Part shown: one piece after another, positions 39,484-50,100 of the stretch
How the letters are laid out: the number at the start of each line of letters is the position of its first letter
Position numbering within the stretch: position 1 is the first letter of the stretch
Assembly: GCA_025201845.1 (NCBI GenBank)
Contig: MU603935.1
Span: forward strand, 132,481-196,480
Length of the DNA stretch: 64,000 nt
Source of the DNA: Martensiomyces pterosporus
Lineage: Eukaryota > Kickxellomycota > Kickxellomycetes > Kickxellales > Kickxellaceae
Direction of reading: 5' to 3'
The notes under the pieces: generated by a model
Databases searched by the model: none
Seen by the model: the letters and a program-made list of their open reading frames with translations, nothing else
Told to the model about the DNA's origin: nothing
Translations under genes and position numbers: made by a program

Positions 39484-41889
39484 ATGGCAAACAAGGCTAT
39501 ATCACCAGCAACCATGCGTGGGGTGCTGGCCCAGCTACCCGGGATGTCGGGCAAGATCGTCGATGACACGCGCCACGAGAAGGTCCTCTCGTACATGCGG
39601 CTCTTCCTTGAGTCGCCCACAGCCATAGACGACCTGCTTGACTGGGCGTTTCTCCGAACGCTGGCGCAGTGCTTGCAGCCCAGCAGCGATTACCGCGTAT
39701 CGTCGGTGGCAGTCAGGTTCCTTGGCGACGCTATCGCTGTGCCGAAAGGCAAGGGGCGAGAGACATGGGCCGTGCTGAACCAAGACGACGACAGTGGCCA
39801 GAGGATTCTATCGTGGGTTGTGGACAACGCCGACAGCAAGCATGCCTTGGTCCGTTTTGCGTGTCTGTATTTCACGCGCCAAGCAGCAAAGATGGGAGAC
39901 GAGCACTTTGGTCGGCTGAGAGATGCCCTGGGGCACCAGGCGTATGTCATGAGGAGGCTGCTGGATGCAAGCTATTTTGTGGTGACCGAGGCATGCAGGC
40001 TCCTTGCCTCGATCTTCTACAGCACCAACAGCGGCAGTGATCCAGCAGAGGTGGCGATAGACCCGGCTATGCGCAGCCTCATCAAGAGGCTGGTTGACCG
40101 GCCCTTTGACCTGCAGTCGACAGCTCGCAAAACAGCGATACTGGCAGCAATGTCGACTCTATTCTCCATTGACATAGCCGATGTGCACGACGCCGTCATC
40201 GCAGTCTTTGACTGCAACGCCCTCAAGCCGTACCTCTTTGACAGCGACCGGCTTATCCGCGACCAGGCTCTGGACCTCCTCGAGGTCATGCTGCGCGTAG
40301 AAGCAGACTATGTGTGGGTAAACGAGGCGCTTCAGATGGTCACCTGCGCGGATATTCTTAGGGAGGATGGAAGAGACCTGGATATTGCCCGCACACTTGT
40401 TGCTTTGCGCGGGCTGTCGGCAATAGTCAAGGCAGTGAGGCAAAATGCCAAACTTGCAGAAGAAGCCCATCCCGACTGCCTGGCCATCTCGTGGCTTGCG
40501 CTTTCGATCTTGTCGCATATGTACGGCTGTGCATTCGAGTGGAGAGCCTCTCCCCTCAGCTCTCGCCCACAGAGCATTTGCGAGGAAACACTGTCGCTGG
40601 TTGAGACTCAGGTTCTGCAAATCGTCGATGGCGGGAACCCGGGTGCTGCCAAGGCTGCCAATTCCATTGCCTGCGAGGCATCGAGGATCGTGCGCGAGTT
40701 CTGCCGCTATTCGTTTGACTGGCGCACATTCACTGTGCTCCAAGAGCTGCTGGGCAGCGAGCGCGCACAACGCAACACTCGACTACTGCAGACCATTCTG
40801 GACGCCATGATCCAGGCGCTAAGGCGTTCAAAGCAGGAGAACTTTGAACACCTTTTGGAGCTCCCCGGGCTGATTTCCAACTTTTCTGTAGATTCGCCGG
40901 GACTCAAGATGCTGTTTGCCCTGGTTCTAGAGATCCTCAGTGACCATGACGAGTACGACTCCGCCTTGCGCGACGAGTTCCTAAAGTCGCTTTCCCTGGC
41001 CATCAAGGCGAGGCTCGCCGACGTCGAGTGGGAGGCCAGGGACACGGCGTTCGAGTTCATCTCCACGGCAATCGACACAGTTGGATGGACGAAGGTGCGC
41101 CCGCTCATTACCCACGGCAGCCTCATCGAGGATGCTGTTGGTGCCCTGAAGGACCCGGAGGCGTATGTGCGTGCATCCAGTACACAGGCTCTGGTTTCTA
41201 TCGTGCTGGTGGCCGACGACGAGATGCGCCTGCGGGTGGTGGGTGCTCGGGGCGTGGGGGCGGAGAGCCTTGCGCTGCTTGTAGCCGATAGCGAAGCGTT
41301 TGTCAAAAGAGCAGCACTTGAGCTGGTGTGCGCCTATGCACAGCTGGCCGTGGACGGAAGGCTCGAGAGCGGGAGAGAGTGGCTGCACGTCCTGACCTAC
41401 CCTAAACTGCACCAGCTTGCGGATGACCCGGACTTTGAGGTGCGCGTAAGGTGCGCAAAGCTTTTGGCCACGCTGACGCGCTGGCTCCATGCCTCAGACT
41501 GCGAAAACGAGGAAAGTGAGTATCTTGGAGAGCTCCAAGTGGGCTCGCTGCTGGTCGACATGTGCAGAGACTCGTCGCGCTACGTCAGACGCGTGTGCTT
41601 GGACAGCCTGGTGGAGATGAAGCAGATTCTGGGGTCCAGCCAAGCAGAAAACAGCGCTGCTGCCCAAGAGAAGGATGGCGAGGAGAGCGCCAAGCGTGCA
41701 GTGCTGGGCGGCTCCACGGCTGAGGACTCGTTCTACAGGAAGCTCTGCAGCATTGATTTCCGCCGCCTTGAGGCCGGCCTGACCACGGAGCACCTGTATC
41801 AAGAGGCGCTGGACACGCAGGTGGAGAGCGAGCTGATGAAGGAAACGAGAGACCCAAACCTCGGAAACAACATCCTGGACTGCTACTAA
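39484..41889 (+). CDS. BRAT1-like HEAT-repeat protein
   Basis: An 801-aa all-helical protein built from HEAT/ARM-type repeats along its whole length (for example DSKHALVRFACLYFTRQAA, and DPEAYVRASSTQALVSIVLV; DPDFEVRVRCAKLLATLTRW; DSSRYVRRVCLDSLVEM). The order, the size and the final residues NNILDCY resemble BRAT1 (821 aa in human). As I recall, the extreme C-terminus of BRAT1 enters the active site of the Integrator nuclease INTS11. The open frame extends 31 codons upstream from a TTG; the ATG at 39484 is the first sensible start. Other HEAT proteins cannot be excluded from repeats alone; the C-terminal motif is the main argument. BRAT1 is not known from yeast, so a fungal copy would be notable. 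Confidence 0.65.
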   Translation: MANKAISPATMRGVLAQLPGMSGKIVDDTRHEKVLSYMRLFLESPTAIDDLLDWAFLRTLAQCLQPSSDYRVSSVAVRFLGDAIAVPKGKGRETWAVLNQDDDSGQRILSWVVDNADSKHALVRFACLYFTRQAAKMGDEHFGRLRDALGHQAYVMRRLLDASYFVVTEACRLLASIFYSTNSGSDPAEVAIDPAMRSLIKRLVDRPFDLQSTARKTAILAAMSTLFSIDIADVHDAVIAVFDCNALKPYLFDSDRLIRDQALDLLEVMLRVEADYVWVNEALQMVTCADILREDGRDLDIARTLVALRGLSAIVKAVRQNAKLAEEAHPDCLAISWLALSILSHMYGCAFEWRASPLSSRPQSICEETLSLVETQVLQIVDGGNPGAAKAANSIACEASRIVREFCRYSFDWRTFTVLQELLGSERAQRNTRLLQTILDAMIQALRRSKQENFEHLLELPGLISNFSVDSPGLKMLFALVLEILSDHDEYDSALRDEFLKSLSLAIKARLADVEWEARDTAFEFISTAIDTVGWTKVRPLITHGSLIEDAVGALKDPEAYVRASSTQALVSIVLVADDEMRLRVVGARGVGAESLALLVADSEAFVKRAALELVCAYAQLAVDGRLESGREWLHVLTYPKLHQLADDPDFEVRVRCAKLLATLTRWLHASDCENEESEYLGELQVGSLLVDMCRDSSRYVRRVCLDSLVEMKQILGSSQAENSAAAQEKDGEESAKRAVLGGSTAEDSFYRKLCSIDFRRLEAGLTTEHLYQEALDTQVESELMKETRDPNLGNNILDCY

Positions 41890-42063
41890 ATGCATTTACT
41901 GTGTATGCACGCATGTTTTTTGTTGTTGTTGGAAATGGCTGGGCAAGCAATACAACACTGATGACGCTGGTCATTTTCCCAGCCGGAAAACAAAGCTAAG
42001 GGATGTGAGGAGCAGTAGAAAGTAGAAGGAGACTGGCATAGGGTGTGCAACCAGAATGCAGAG

Positions 42064-43329
42064 TCACTCTTCGGTCTGCAGGGACTTTGCCCACTTGGCA
42101 ATGTCAACCTTGGCATTGGCGCAGGCGACCACAAACGGATGGCTAACAAGCTCCCTGGGCGTCGGCCGGCCCATGGGGTCCTTTGCCAGGCACGAGTCAA
42201 TCATATCGCAAAAGTCCTTCGGGAACTCCTCCGGCGACAGAGACGGGAGGTCCTCGGTGGTGATGTAGTTGAGCATCTCGAAGATGGACATTGCCTCTCC
42301 CTCGGGCCTGAAGGGGAACTTTCCGAGTGCCAGCTCCATCAGGGTCAGCCCAAGGGACCAGACATCTGACTTGACAGTGTAGCTGCTTCCCTTCATTCTC
42401 TCGGGCGACATGTACGACGCCGTGCCCACAAAGGTGTCGGCAATCGAGTTGATCATCTCCTTCGAGATGCCAAAATCGCAGATCTTGATGAAGCCGGAGG
42501 AGTTGAGGAGAATGTTTGATGGCTTGATGTCTCTGTGCATCACTCTCATGTCCTCGTACAGGTAGATGAGGCCCTGGAGCACCGATGTGGTGATGCGGCC
42601 GATGACGTTTATCGGGATTGGGCCGTGCTTGCGGTAGATGTTGTCGAATGACCCGAGGTCCATGAACTCCAGGCACATCTGAATGCCGTTGTTCTTGGGG
42701 AATGCGCCATAGAACGACACAATATAGGGGGAGTTGCACTCGTGGAGGATCTGCAGCTCCTTAAGCACCTGCTGGCGGATATTGGCATCTGCTCTGATAA
42801 TCTACACGCACTTGCGGATGGGGAAGAGCGAAGGGGCAGGCAGACAAGCAAGCTGTGAGTGAGCGAGGCGGAGCAGATATGCTGTCGTGCACGTATCAGC
42901 CAAGAGCAAGATAAAACAAAACATAGCAACGCAACGCAACGCAGACATTCGGCTACTGCACATGTCCACAGGCAACACACAGCAAGCACATAGGCATGTG
43001 GATGGCATTCTCTCTACCTTCATGGCCATGACAGTCTGCGTGGGCTTGTGCATGACCTTCATGACAGCACCTCCGGCGCCTTCGCCCATCGACTTGACCT
43101 GGACCAAGTCCTCCTCGCGCAGGTCCAGCCTGAATTCGACGCCAATTTCCAGTGGGTAAATAGACTCGGGGCCGCCAGCGCCAGCGAGGATATTCCCAGC
43201 CTCCGCCCCGTCATCCGGAGTGGAAACAGGACCGCCCAGACCGCTGACGTTGGAGGGAGCCGGGGTGTCTGCGACGGCCAGGGCAAGGTTTTTGAAGTTG
43301 CGCTTCTTGCGCAGCGCCGACTTCATCAT
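42064..43329 (-). CDS. MAP kinase kinase (Ste7/Byr1/Fuz7 type)
   Basis: Two exons: 43329-43018 and 42801-42064. They are joined over a 216-bp intron (GTAGAG donor, GTGTAG acceptor, phase 0), giving 349 aa. The splice falls exactly after the ATP-binding lysine: VMAMK joins to IIRADANIRQQVLKELQ. Other kinase motifs are the Gly loop GEGAGGAV, HRDIKPSN, DFG in ICDFGISKEM, and the activation segment SIADTFVGTASYMSPERM with the MAPKK Ser/Thr pair. A basic N-terminus (MMKSALRKKRNFK) may be a MAPK docking site. The kinase phosphorylates both Thr and Tyr of a downstream MAPK. The SxADTFVGT segment places it with the pheromone/filamentation branch rather than Pbs2 or Mkk1, as I judge by eye. Confidence 0.93.
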
Positions 43330-44070
43330 ATTTGCTGTCTGCGGGCCTCTGCGTCTGCTGCTCTGCTTCTATGTGTTTGCTTGGATGCGAAAGGGCTTCT
43401 TGGCAAAAAGGGCTTCTTGGCAAAAGGGCTTCCTGGCGAAAGGGGCGGCCTGAGATGAGGAAGTGCTGAATTAAAATAAAATAAAAAACAACCGTGCTAC
43501 AAGGAATAAGATAGAGAGAGTCTAGTAAACTACAGGTAACAAGGAGAAGCAGAAAGCAGCAAGGTTTTTGGTGCACACTGGGGGTTTTGATGGCTTCTTT
43601 TCCTTTGCAGAGGGACAAGCGAGAGCGGCGGTCCGAGACCCGACGCTCACACAAAGGCAGACAGACAGCCGCCATACTACACGTGTATGCGAGGGGATTA
43701 CACGCTCTGCGTGCTTAAAGGATCAAACACCATGCAAAATAAACAAGGAGGGGCAACGCTGGCGGCGATCCCTCTTTTCCCCATGCGACGCTGCCGCTCA
43801 GCGCTGAAACAGGATGCGGCATGCGCTGACATTAATAGGGCAGCAGACAAACAGCCTGCGCTTTGTATTTTGCATATGTACACAACAGAATAAGGCCCAA
43901 AAGCTAACATAAAGGCGTGGGGAGGAGTGTCATTAGAGGTTTGAACGGCCCGAGAGCAAGGAGAGCCCAGAGAGACGCAGCCAAAGGTGGTGGTTTCGTT
44001 TTATTAGCACCCAGCATCGCTCCGCTTTCTCCTCATCGCCCTCAGCAAGCAGCAGTCGCAATCGCCGGCG
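43330..44070. other. MAPKK upstream region with 17-bp tandem repeat
   Basis: 740 bp between the MAPKK start and the 3' end of the DPBB protein gene, both on the minus strand. It includes three copies of a 17-bp repeat at 43391-43441, within 115 bp of the start codon and so probably in the 5' leader, and an AT-rich run at 43465-43490. No gene is supported. Confidence 0.4.
43391..43441. repeat. 17-bp tandem repeat, three copies
   Basis: Units at 43391-43407 and 43408-43424 are identical (AAGGGCTTCTTGGCAAA); the third, 43425-43441, has two changes. The array lies 62-112 bp upstream of the MAPKK start codon on the minus strand. Confidence 0.9.
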
Positions 44071-45372
44071 CTACACCACGAGCATCATGGCCAGGGCACC
44101 GACCACAGCAGCAGCCAGGCTGCCTGTGGACAGCATGACGCTGGCTGCAGACGATGACTTTGTTGTTGTTGCTGCTGCTGCCGAGGCAGAGGCTGTCGAT
44201 GACGAGCCAGCGGCACCACTGCTTGCAGCAGAGCCGTTGTGTGCGATGTCGTTCAGCGAGTAGCTGCTGCTGGAGGAGGAAGATGACGACGACGACGACG
44301 ACGACGCTCCAGCAGTGTTACCATCTACATGTGTGGAAGAAGAGCCGGTGGGAAGTGGCGTTTGGGCAGCACTCGAATGGGTGGACATGTTAGTGGGGGC
44401 AAATGCTGCTGTTGTGGCAGTACTGACAGTGGTGGTGGTGGTGGCTGGTGTGGAGCTGTCAGCAGTAGTTGTGGCAGTTGTGGCAGTTGTGGCAGCAGTA
44501 GTAGTAGTGACTTGTTGTTCTTGCTGTTGCTCTTGCTTTTGCTCTTGCTTTTGCTGCTCTTGTTGCTCCTGCTGTGCTGCATTGTTATCATGCTTATCAT
44601 CGTTACCTTGCTGGGTTACGGCTGACGACGACGACTGGGGATTCGAAGCGGGAGCCGGGGCAGTCGTAGAGGCGGGGCTTGTCGCCGGCGGTGCCGACGA
44701 GGTGGGCTGCTCCGACGTCATACGGGGGGCCACAGCCAGCTGCACGGGCGGGGCACTGCTGACCACGGCCTGCTGCTGCTGAGGACTTGCCACTGGAGCA
44801 GCAGTAGTGGCAGGTGCAGGCGCAGGAGCCGACGAAGTAGGCGCGGCCGCGGCATTATTAGCTACAGGCACAGCGGCCTGGGATGGCGCGGGAGCCGCAA
44901 CGGGAGCCGCGGGGGCAGGCACCTTGGACCCATCAAATGAGCCACCGGAGCTCGCCGGGTTGCTCCAAATCCCCGCGCAATTCTTGTTGTCAACAGGGGC
45001 CCAGGTGGCCGGGCCAATGCCATCGTCGATATTGAAGAGCTTGCCAAATGCCGGCTTGCTCAAATCCAGGCCCTTGCCGCCGGTGTCGACGGCCAGGACG
45101 TAGACGAACTTGGAGTCGTCGTTGGCGTTCGACACCTTGATGCACTGGCCACAGTCCGTGGTCGTGCTCATGGTCTGCACGGCTGTGATGCGCGAGAGGT
45201 CCAGCTCCGCATAGGCCATGCCGCACGAGGGCGGGTTGAATTTGAGCATGTCCAGCGGGATGGACTGGTAGTCGTGGTACGAGATTCTGCCTGAACCGGT
45301 CAGGCTTCCAGCCGCAAGACTCGCAAAGAGCACGGAGAGCAGGGCAAGGAAGTGCGCGAGGTTAGACACCAT
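44071..45372 (-). CDS. GPI-anchored double-psi-barrel wall protein
   Basis: A 433-aa secreted protein. Residues 1-21 form a signal peptide. A double-psi beta-barrel of the RlpA/expansin/barwin type spans about 28-135, with CGMAYAELDLSRITAV, TTDCGQCIKVSN and FVYVLAVDTGG. Next is a long Ala/Pro/Ser/Thr stalk (about 140-385) with Gln/Glu repeats (QEQQEQQKQEQKQEQ) and a run of about 15 Ser. A hydrophobic C-terminus (SLAAAVVGALAMMLVV) preceded by small residues signals GPI attachment. Such proteins loosen or bind wall polysaccharide, and some fungal relatives are induced at surfaces. The barrel lacks the C-terminal expansin carbohydrate-binding domain. Single exon. Stalk repeats suggest variable length between strains. 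Confidence 0.85.
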   Translation of the reverse strand: MVSNLAHFLALLSVLFASLAAGSLTGSGRISYHDYQSIPLDMLKFNPPSCGMAYAELDLSRITAVQTMSTTTDCGQCIKVSNANDDSKFVYVLAVDTGGKGLDLSKPAFGKLFNIDDGIGPATWAPVDNKNCAGIWSNPASSGGSFDGSKVPAPAAPVAAPAPSQAAVPVANNAAAAPTSSAPAPAPATTAAPVASPQQQQAVVSSAPPVQLAVAPRMTSEQPTSSAPPATSPASTTAPAPASNPQSSSSAVTQQGNDDKHDNNAAQQEQQEQQKQEQKQEQQQEQQVTTTTAATTATTATTTADSSTPATTTTTVSTATTAAFAPTNMSTHSSAAQTPLPTGSSSTHVDGNTAGASSSSSSSSSSSSSSYSLNDIAHNGSAASSGAAGSSSTASASAAAATTTKSSSAASVMLSTGSLAAAVVGALAMMLVV

Positions 45373-47163
45373 GTTGTGTTTTTCAAAAGCTGGGGTCGTG
45401 AGATGTAGAGGGTCCCCAGGAGTTTGGAGACAAGTTCGTTATAAGAAAAGCGGGCGGCGGATTCGTCAGGCTTGGCCTTGTTGTTCGGAACAAGAAGGCG
45501 CAAGACAGGGGAGGCTTCAGGACTCGTTAAATAAGAAAAAAAGAAAGGGGGCTGCGAGGAAGAAAGGAGACTTGCCGAGCAGCACAAAAAGAAGCGCGTC
45601 TTATGAACTCGAAGCCGTCAGCGGGGCAGGATGCGAGCAGACTGATCAGCAGCAGCAGGAGCAACCGGTCCCAATGGTTTCGTTTGGCCAAAACGCAAAG
45701 AGTGCGCAAAATGCGGGAGATCTTCCGCCCCAAGACTGGTTTTATATCACCTGCGTTCGGCTACGCGGGCGAGCGAGTGTGAAAAGACTGGAGAATAGGC
45801 TGCTGCGGCTTGCAGAGTGAAACGCGTTGGCCTGTTGTTGCTGTTCCAGGCTGGGCTGAGCGCGAAGGCAAAATGTGTATTTTCGCAAGAGAGGCAGCAG
45901 CAGTGTGCTATTGTGTAAGAGTGCTGAGGGAGGCAGAAGCGGTGCCCTTCGCGCCTGCGAGGGAGCGGCTGCGGCTGTATTTAAACCAGCTGCTGCGCCA
46001 GGAGACCCAAGGGCTTAGCCTGGCGGCACGTATGCGCGTGCCTGTCCACGCCTGGGTGGAACACGAAGAGAGCGCCATCGTCGCATGTGCGGCGCAAAGG
46101 GAGCAGAGTGTGCCCGCTCTCATATGCCATTGCTGTGCTGCTGAATATGACCAACGCAGTCAGCCCCCCCAGGGACTTCTTGGTTCCTTGCGCATTGTGG
46201 AGATGCGGCCCCGTCCAGCCAATCGCCGCATTGGGGATAGGCCCATTGTGGAGTGAGAAAAATGCGAGGCGCGCCTTGGGCGGACTATGAGCGAGCCCTG
46301 TGGTTCGCTGCTGCAGTGCCTTGAAATGGGCCGAACCAGACATATCCCCAATATCGCCATCGAGCGAGGGCGTCTGCGTGGTGGGTGCGTCGCTCGCGCT
46401 GTTCTCAGTGGAAGCACAGCAGCGTCTTTTGAAAATCACGATCGCACCGCTTATCTCCCTCATTGCGCTGCACCTGGTCGCCAGCCCTGAATGGCGCAGA
46501 GAGCGCGTCTCATGCGGAGTGCGCTACATGCATCATCGACATCGCTGTTCCCACCCGCGCTGCTCACAGTGCACAGCGAACATGCACAAGGGGACACGCC
46601 ATCCATGTGCAAAGACGTGTACATTACTTATCCCACGCTCACCTCTCTCTGCCCGCGTGCCTGTCCGCTGCCCGCTGGCTGCGGCGGGGCTACGTACTGC
46701 CGGTTTGGCACTCTGACCGGGGCGCCAGGCAGCGATCCGCCCGCTCCTACTGCGACTCAACAGGACGTGGCTTTTGGGGACGGGGGCCGTAGCTGCTTGA
46801 TCCGCCACCGTGTCCGCTGCCCAGTCGCGTGAACCAGTCGCCAATTTGGAGTGCCTTTCTGCAAAGAAAGGAGCCACATCTTGGGGCTGGCTGTCGCACA
46901 ACCTAAACGGGCTGAAGGTGAGACAGCGCGGCCACTACACCGTGTACCCGCTATCCCTAACCCTCACTCTTCCCTGCGCCGGGCCGTATAGTGCGCACGC
47001 CGCGCAGCATCTGGCCAGTCGATGATACTGGCTGTGGATTTCCTTTTTTGCCCGGTAACACGCCGAGGCGTGCCTGGGGCTTGCGGCTGCTGCGTCGAGA
47101 GCTGAGCCAAAATGTATTTTGCTAACAACAGCAGCAGCTACGAAATATGTCTTGTTTTGTCAC
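45373..47163. other. Long gene-poor interval
   Basis: About 1.8 kb between the DPBB gene start and the P-type ATPase 3' end, both on the minus strand. A TATAAAA on the minus strand near 45741-45747 could serve the DPBB gene if it has a long leader. Open frames up to about 160 codons occur on both strands but show no domain, signal peptide or codon bias. No RNA gene was recognised. Confidence 0.3.
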
Positions 47164-50100
47164 TTACCACGCTAGTCTCGCGACAATGCTTCTTGGATAG
47201 CAGCGCACAATCATCTTGCGCACCTCCTCGCAGGCAACCAGCGCCATTGCAAATGGGATGGGGATGAAGAAGAACTCAAGCGGTATCTTCCCTGTGAGAA
47301 ACACCGAGTTGAACCAGTGGATCTCGTTGACAAACAGGGCCACCACAATCGAAATGGGGACAGCAGCAAGCAGCTGCAGGTTCCGCTTGGGCCCCCAGAA
47401 GGGGTTCTGCTGAGCAACGCTAAGCGTCCGCGTCCTGGCCACAAACATGTTGCCCCACTGCATAATAACCAGAGTGATAAAGTGCACGCTTCCCGCCACA
47501 TTCACGATCTGCGCCAGCTCGTCCTTGGTCTTGCCCATGTACCCGTCCGTCCACTTGTTGAACGCCAGAAACACGTGGCGGGGCTCAATGCCGCCGCGCA
47601 AATAAATGCACAGAAAGAACATGAAGTGGCCCGTCAGCGTCTGTATCAGGCCGATGAATCCGTATGCCTGCAGGAAGAACCTCGCATTGACCAGCCCCTC
47701 CTTCTTGGGGTTGCGCGGCGGGTGCAAGAGAATGTCGTTCTCAGGCTCCTCGTCGATCAGCTTCACAGACGCCCAGACATCCGTGATCGTATTGATCACA
47801 AGCATCAGAAACGTCGACAGTGGGATTGGCAAGCCCAGGACGACATTCAGGAATGACGGCACAATCTCGCTCAGGTTGGTCACCGGCAGCAGGTAAATGA
47901 TGACCTTTTGGAGATTGGCAAACACAAGGCGGCCGCACTCGATGGCCACCACAATGGACGAGAAATTGTTGTCCAGGAGCACCATCTCGGCCACTTCCTT
48001 GGCCACCTCAGACCCGTTGCCCATCGCCACGCCCACATGGGCTGCTCGCATGGCTGGCAAGTCGTTGACATCATCACCCGTCACTGCCACGTAGTTCTCG
48101 CGCACACGGAGCTCCTCGACGATCTGGAGCTTCTGCTCGGGCGTGATGCGTGCAAACACGATCTCCTCGTACGTGGCGATGGCGTCCCAGTGCTCGGACT
48201 GCAGACCAACCAGCTCGGGCCCCGACACCACCAAGGAGTGGCGGCACTTGCACTCGGGCGAGCCACTGGCGCTAGAGCTGATTCGGCCCACAGTGGTAAG
48301 AGAATGCTCTCCGCTGTCTGCGCTGTTCACATGATGTAGCTGGCTCGAGTGCGCGCTCAGCGAGGTCGAGTAGCAGGAGCACTCGAGCAAGCCGGTGGCT
48401 GTTGTTGACGGCGACTCCCTATGCCACCCGCCGAGCTTCCTCACGCCGTCCTTCACCTTCATCCTGCCCCTGCCCTGGCTGGAGCTACTGAAGCTGCTGC
48501 TGATCACACGCTTCTCGCTGCTGATCAGGGACTCGGCACGAGCCAGCACATCGCCGATGTGGTCGATCACCGTGCCTGTAATGATTCGGCACTGGCGAGC
48601 GACATACGCGGCGGTCGGCGCATAGTCGCCGGTCACCATGAACACACGTATTCCCGCGCCTCTGAACGTGTCCACCACACCCGGAATCTCCTCCCTGGGC
48701 GGATCAACCATCCCCACTATACCGACAATGCACAGGTGATCAATGGACTCCGTAGCCGCCGCATAGAGTTTAGCGGGGCTATCCTCGATCCCCACAAACG
48801 GATTATCCTTGCTCTCAAAGTCGCGGCGACACAGAAGCAGCACACGGCTGCCTTCCTGCGCCCATCTCAGCTGAATCTCCTCCAGCCTTGCGCGCATCTC
48901 GCGGCCAAAGGGAAACAGCTTGCCCTGGGAGTCCTGGATCTGCGTGCAGCGACGGTACAGCTGCTCGGGCGCTCCCTTGATCAGCATAAATGGGCTGGGA
49001 TCGGCGGAGCTGGGCTCTTTGCAGATCGAGAGCATCCACCGGTTGCGCAGACTGAATGGAATGGTGTAGAGAACGGAGTAGTCGTGCTGTGCCTCCTGGG
49101 TGGGCCGCAGGTGCTCGGCCAGGCGGAGCAGCGCAGAATCAGTGGCATCTCCCGTGACTACCCGCTCGTTGATCGACAGGTGCAGGGAGGATGCATCGAA
49201 CGACGCATCGTTGCACAGCGTCGATGTCTCATACAGCCGCTTGATAGCTGCGGGCAGTCTCTCGCTGCTCTCGCGGCCAGCACCGCTGCCAGAGCAGCTG
49301 ACCAGCTCATTGAACGACACCTCCTTGTCCGAAAACGCCGCACGCACGGCAACCATCCGGCGCTGTGTCATCGTTCCTGTCTTCTCGCAGCAAATGACGT
49401 TGACCGAGCCCAGGGTCTCCACCGTGGTCAAATTCTTGATAAGCACGTTGTGTCTCTGCATTCGCTTGGCAATGGCCGTCAGCGCCAGCGTAAGCGAGAT
49501 GGGCAGGCTGCCTGGAACAAAGGTGACAAGGACACCCACGCCGTTGGCCAGCGCATCCGACACGGACATGAATCCAGGAAACGACGTGCGCAGCCAGACC
49601 GCCCACAGGATAATGAAAATGCCGCCGACAACAAGGGACAGCGTGGTGAGACCGTTGACCAGGCGGTGGACTTCGATCTGCAGGATCGTGCGCTCGGGCT
49701 TCTTCCTCTGCGTCAGCCTGTTGATCCTCCCCAGGACCGTACGGTCGCCGGTGGCCACCACCACACCCGTGCACTGGCCCTGGGTGACGTTGATTCCCAT
49801 CATCGCCATGTTGCGTGTCTCCAAATAGTTGGCGTTTGTGTAGCTGACCGTGCCGATTGTGGGGTCTGGGATGCCCGTCAGGATGGACCGGTCGAACATC
49901 AGGTCCTGCGACACCTCCACAAGCCGCATGTCCGCAGGCACCTTGTCTCCCACATGCAGGCGCACGATATCGCCTGGGACCAAGTCGGCCGGCGGTAGCT
50001 TTGCAGCGACGCCGTCTCTCAGCGCGAGCGTCTCGGTGGGCAGCATGTTGGTTATGGAATCCATGGCCCGCGACGTGATCCACTCCTGCCACGCGTTGAA

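Noticed and set aside
48421..49998. 525-codon plus-strand open frame inside the ATPase gene
   Set aside because: Antisense of conserved P-type ATPase motifs; it has no domain or start context of its own.
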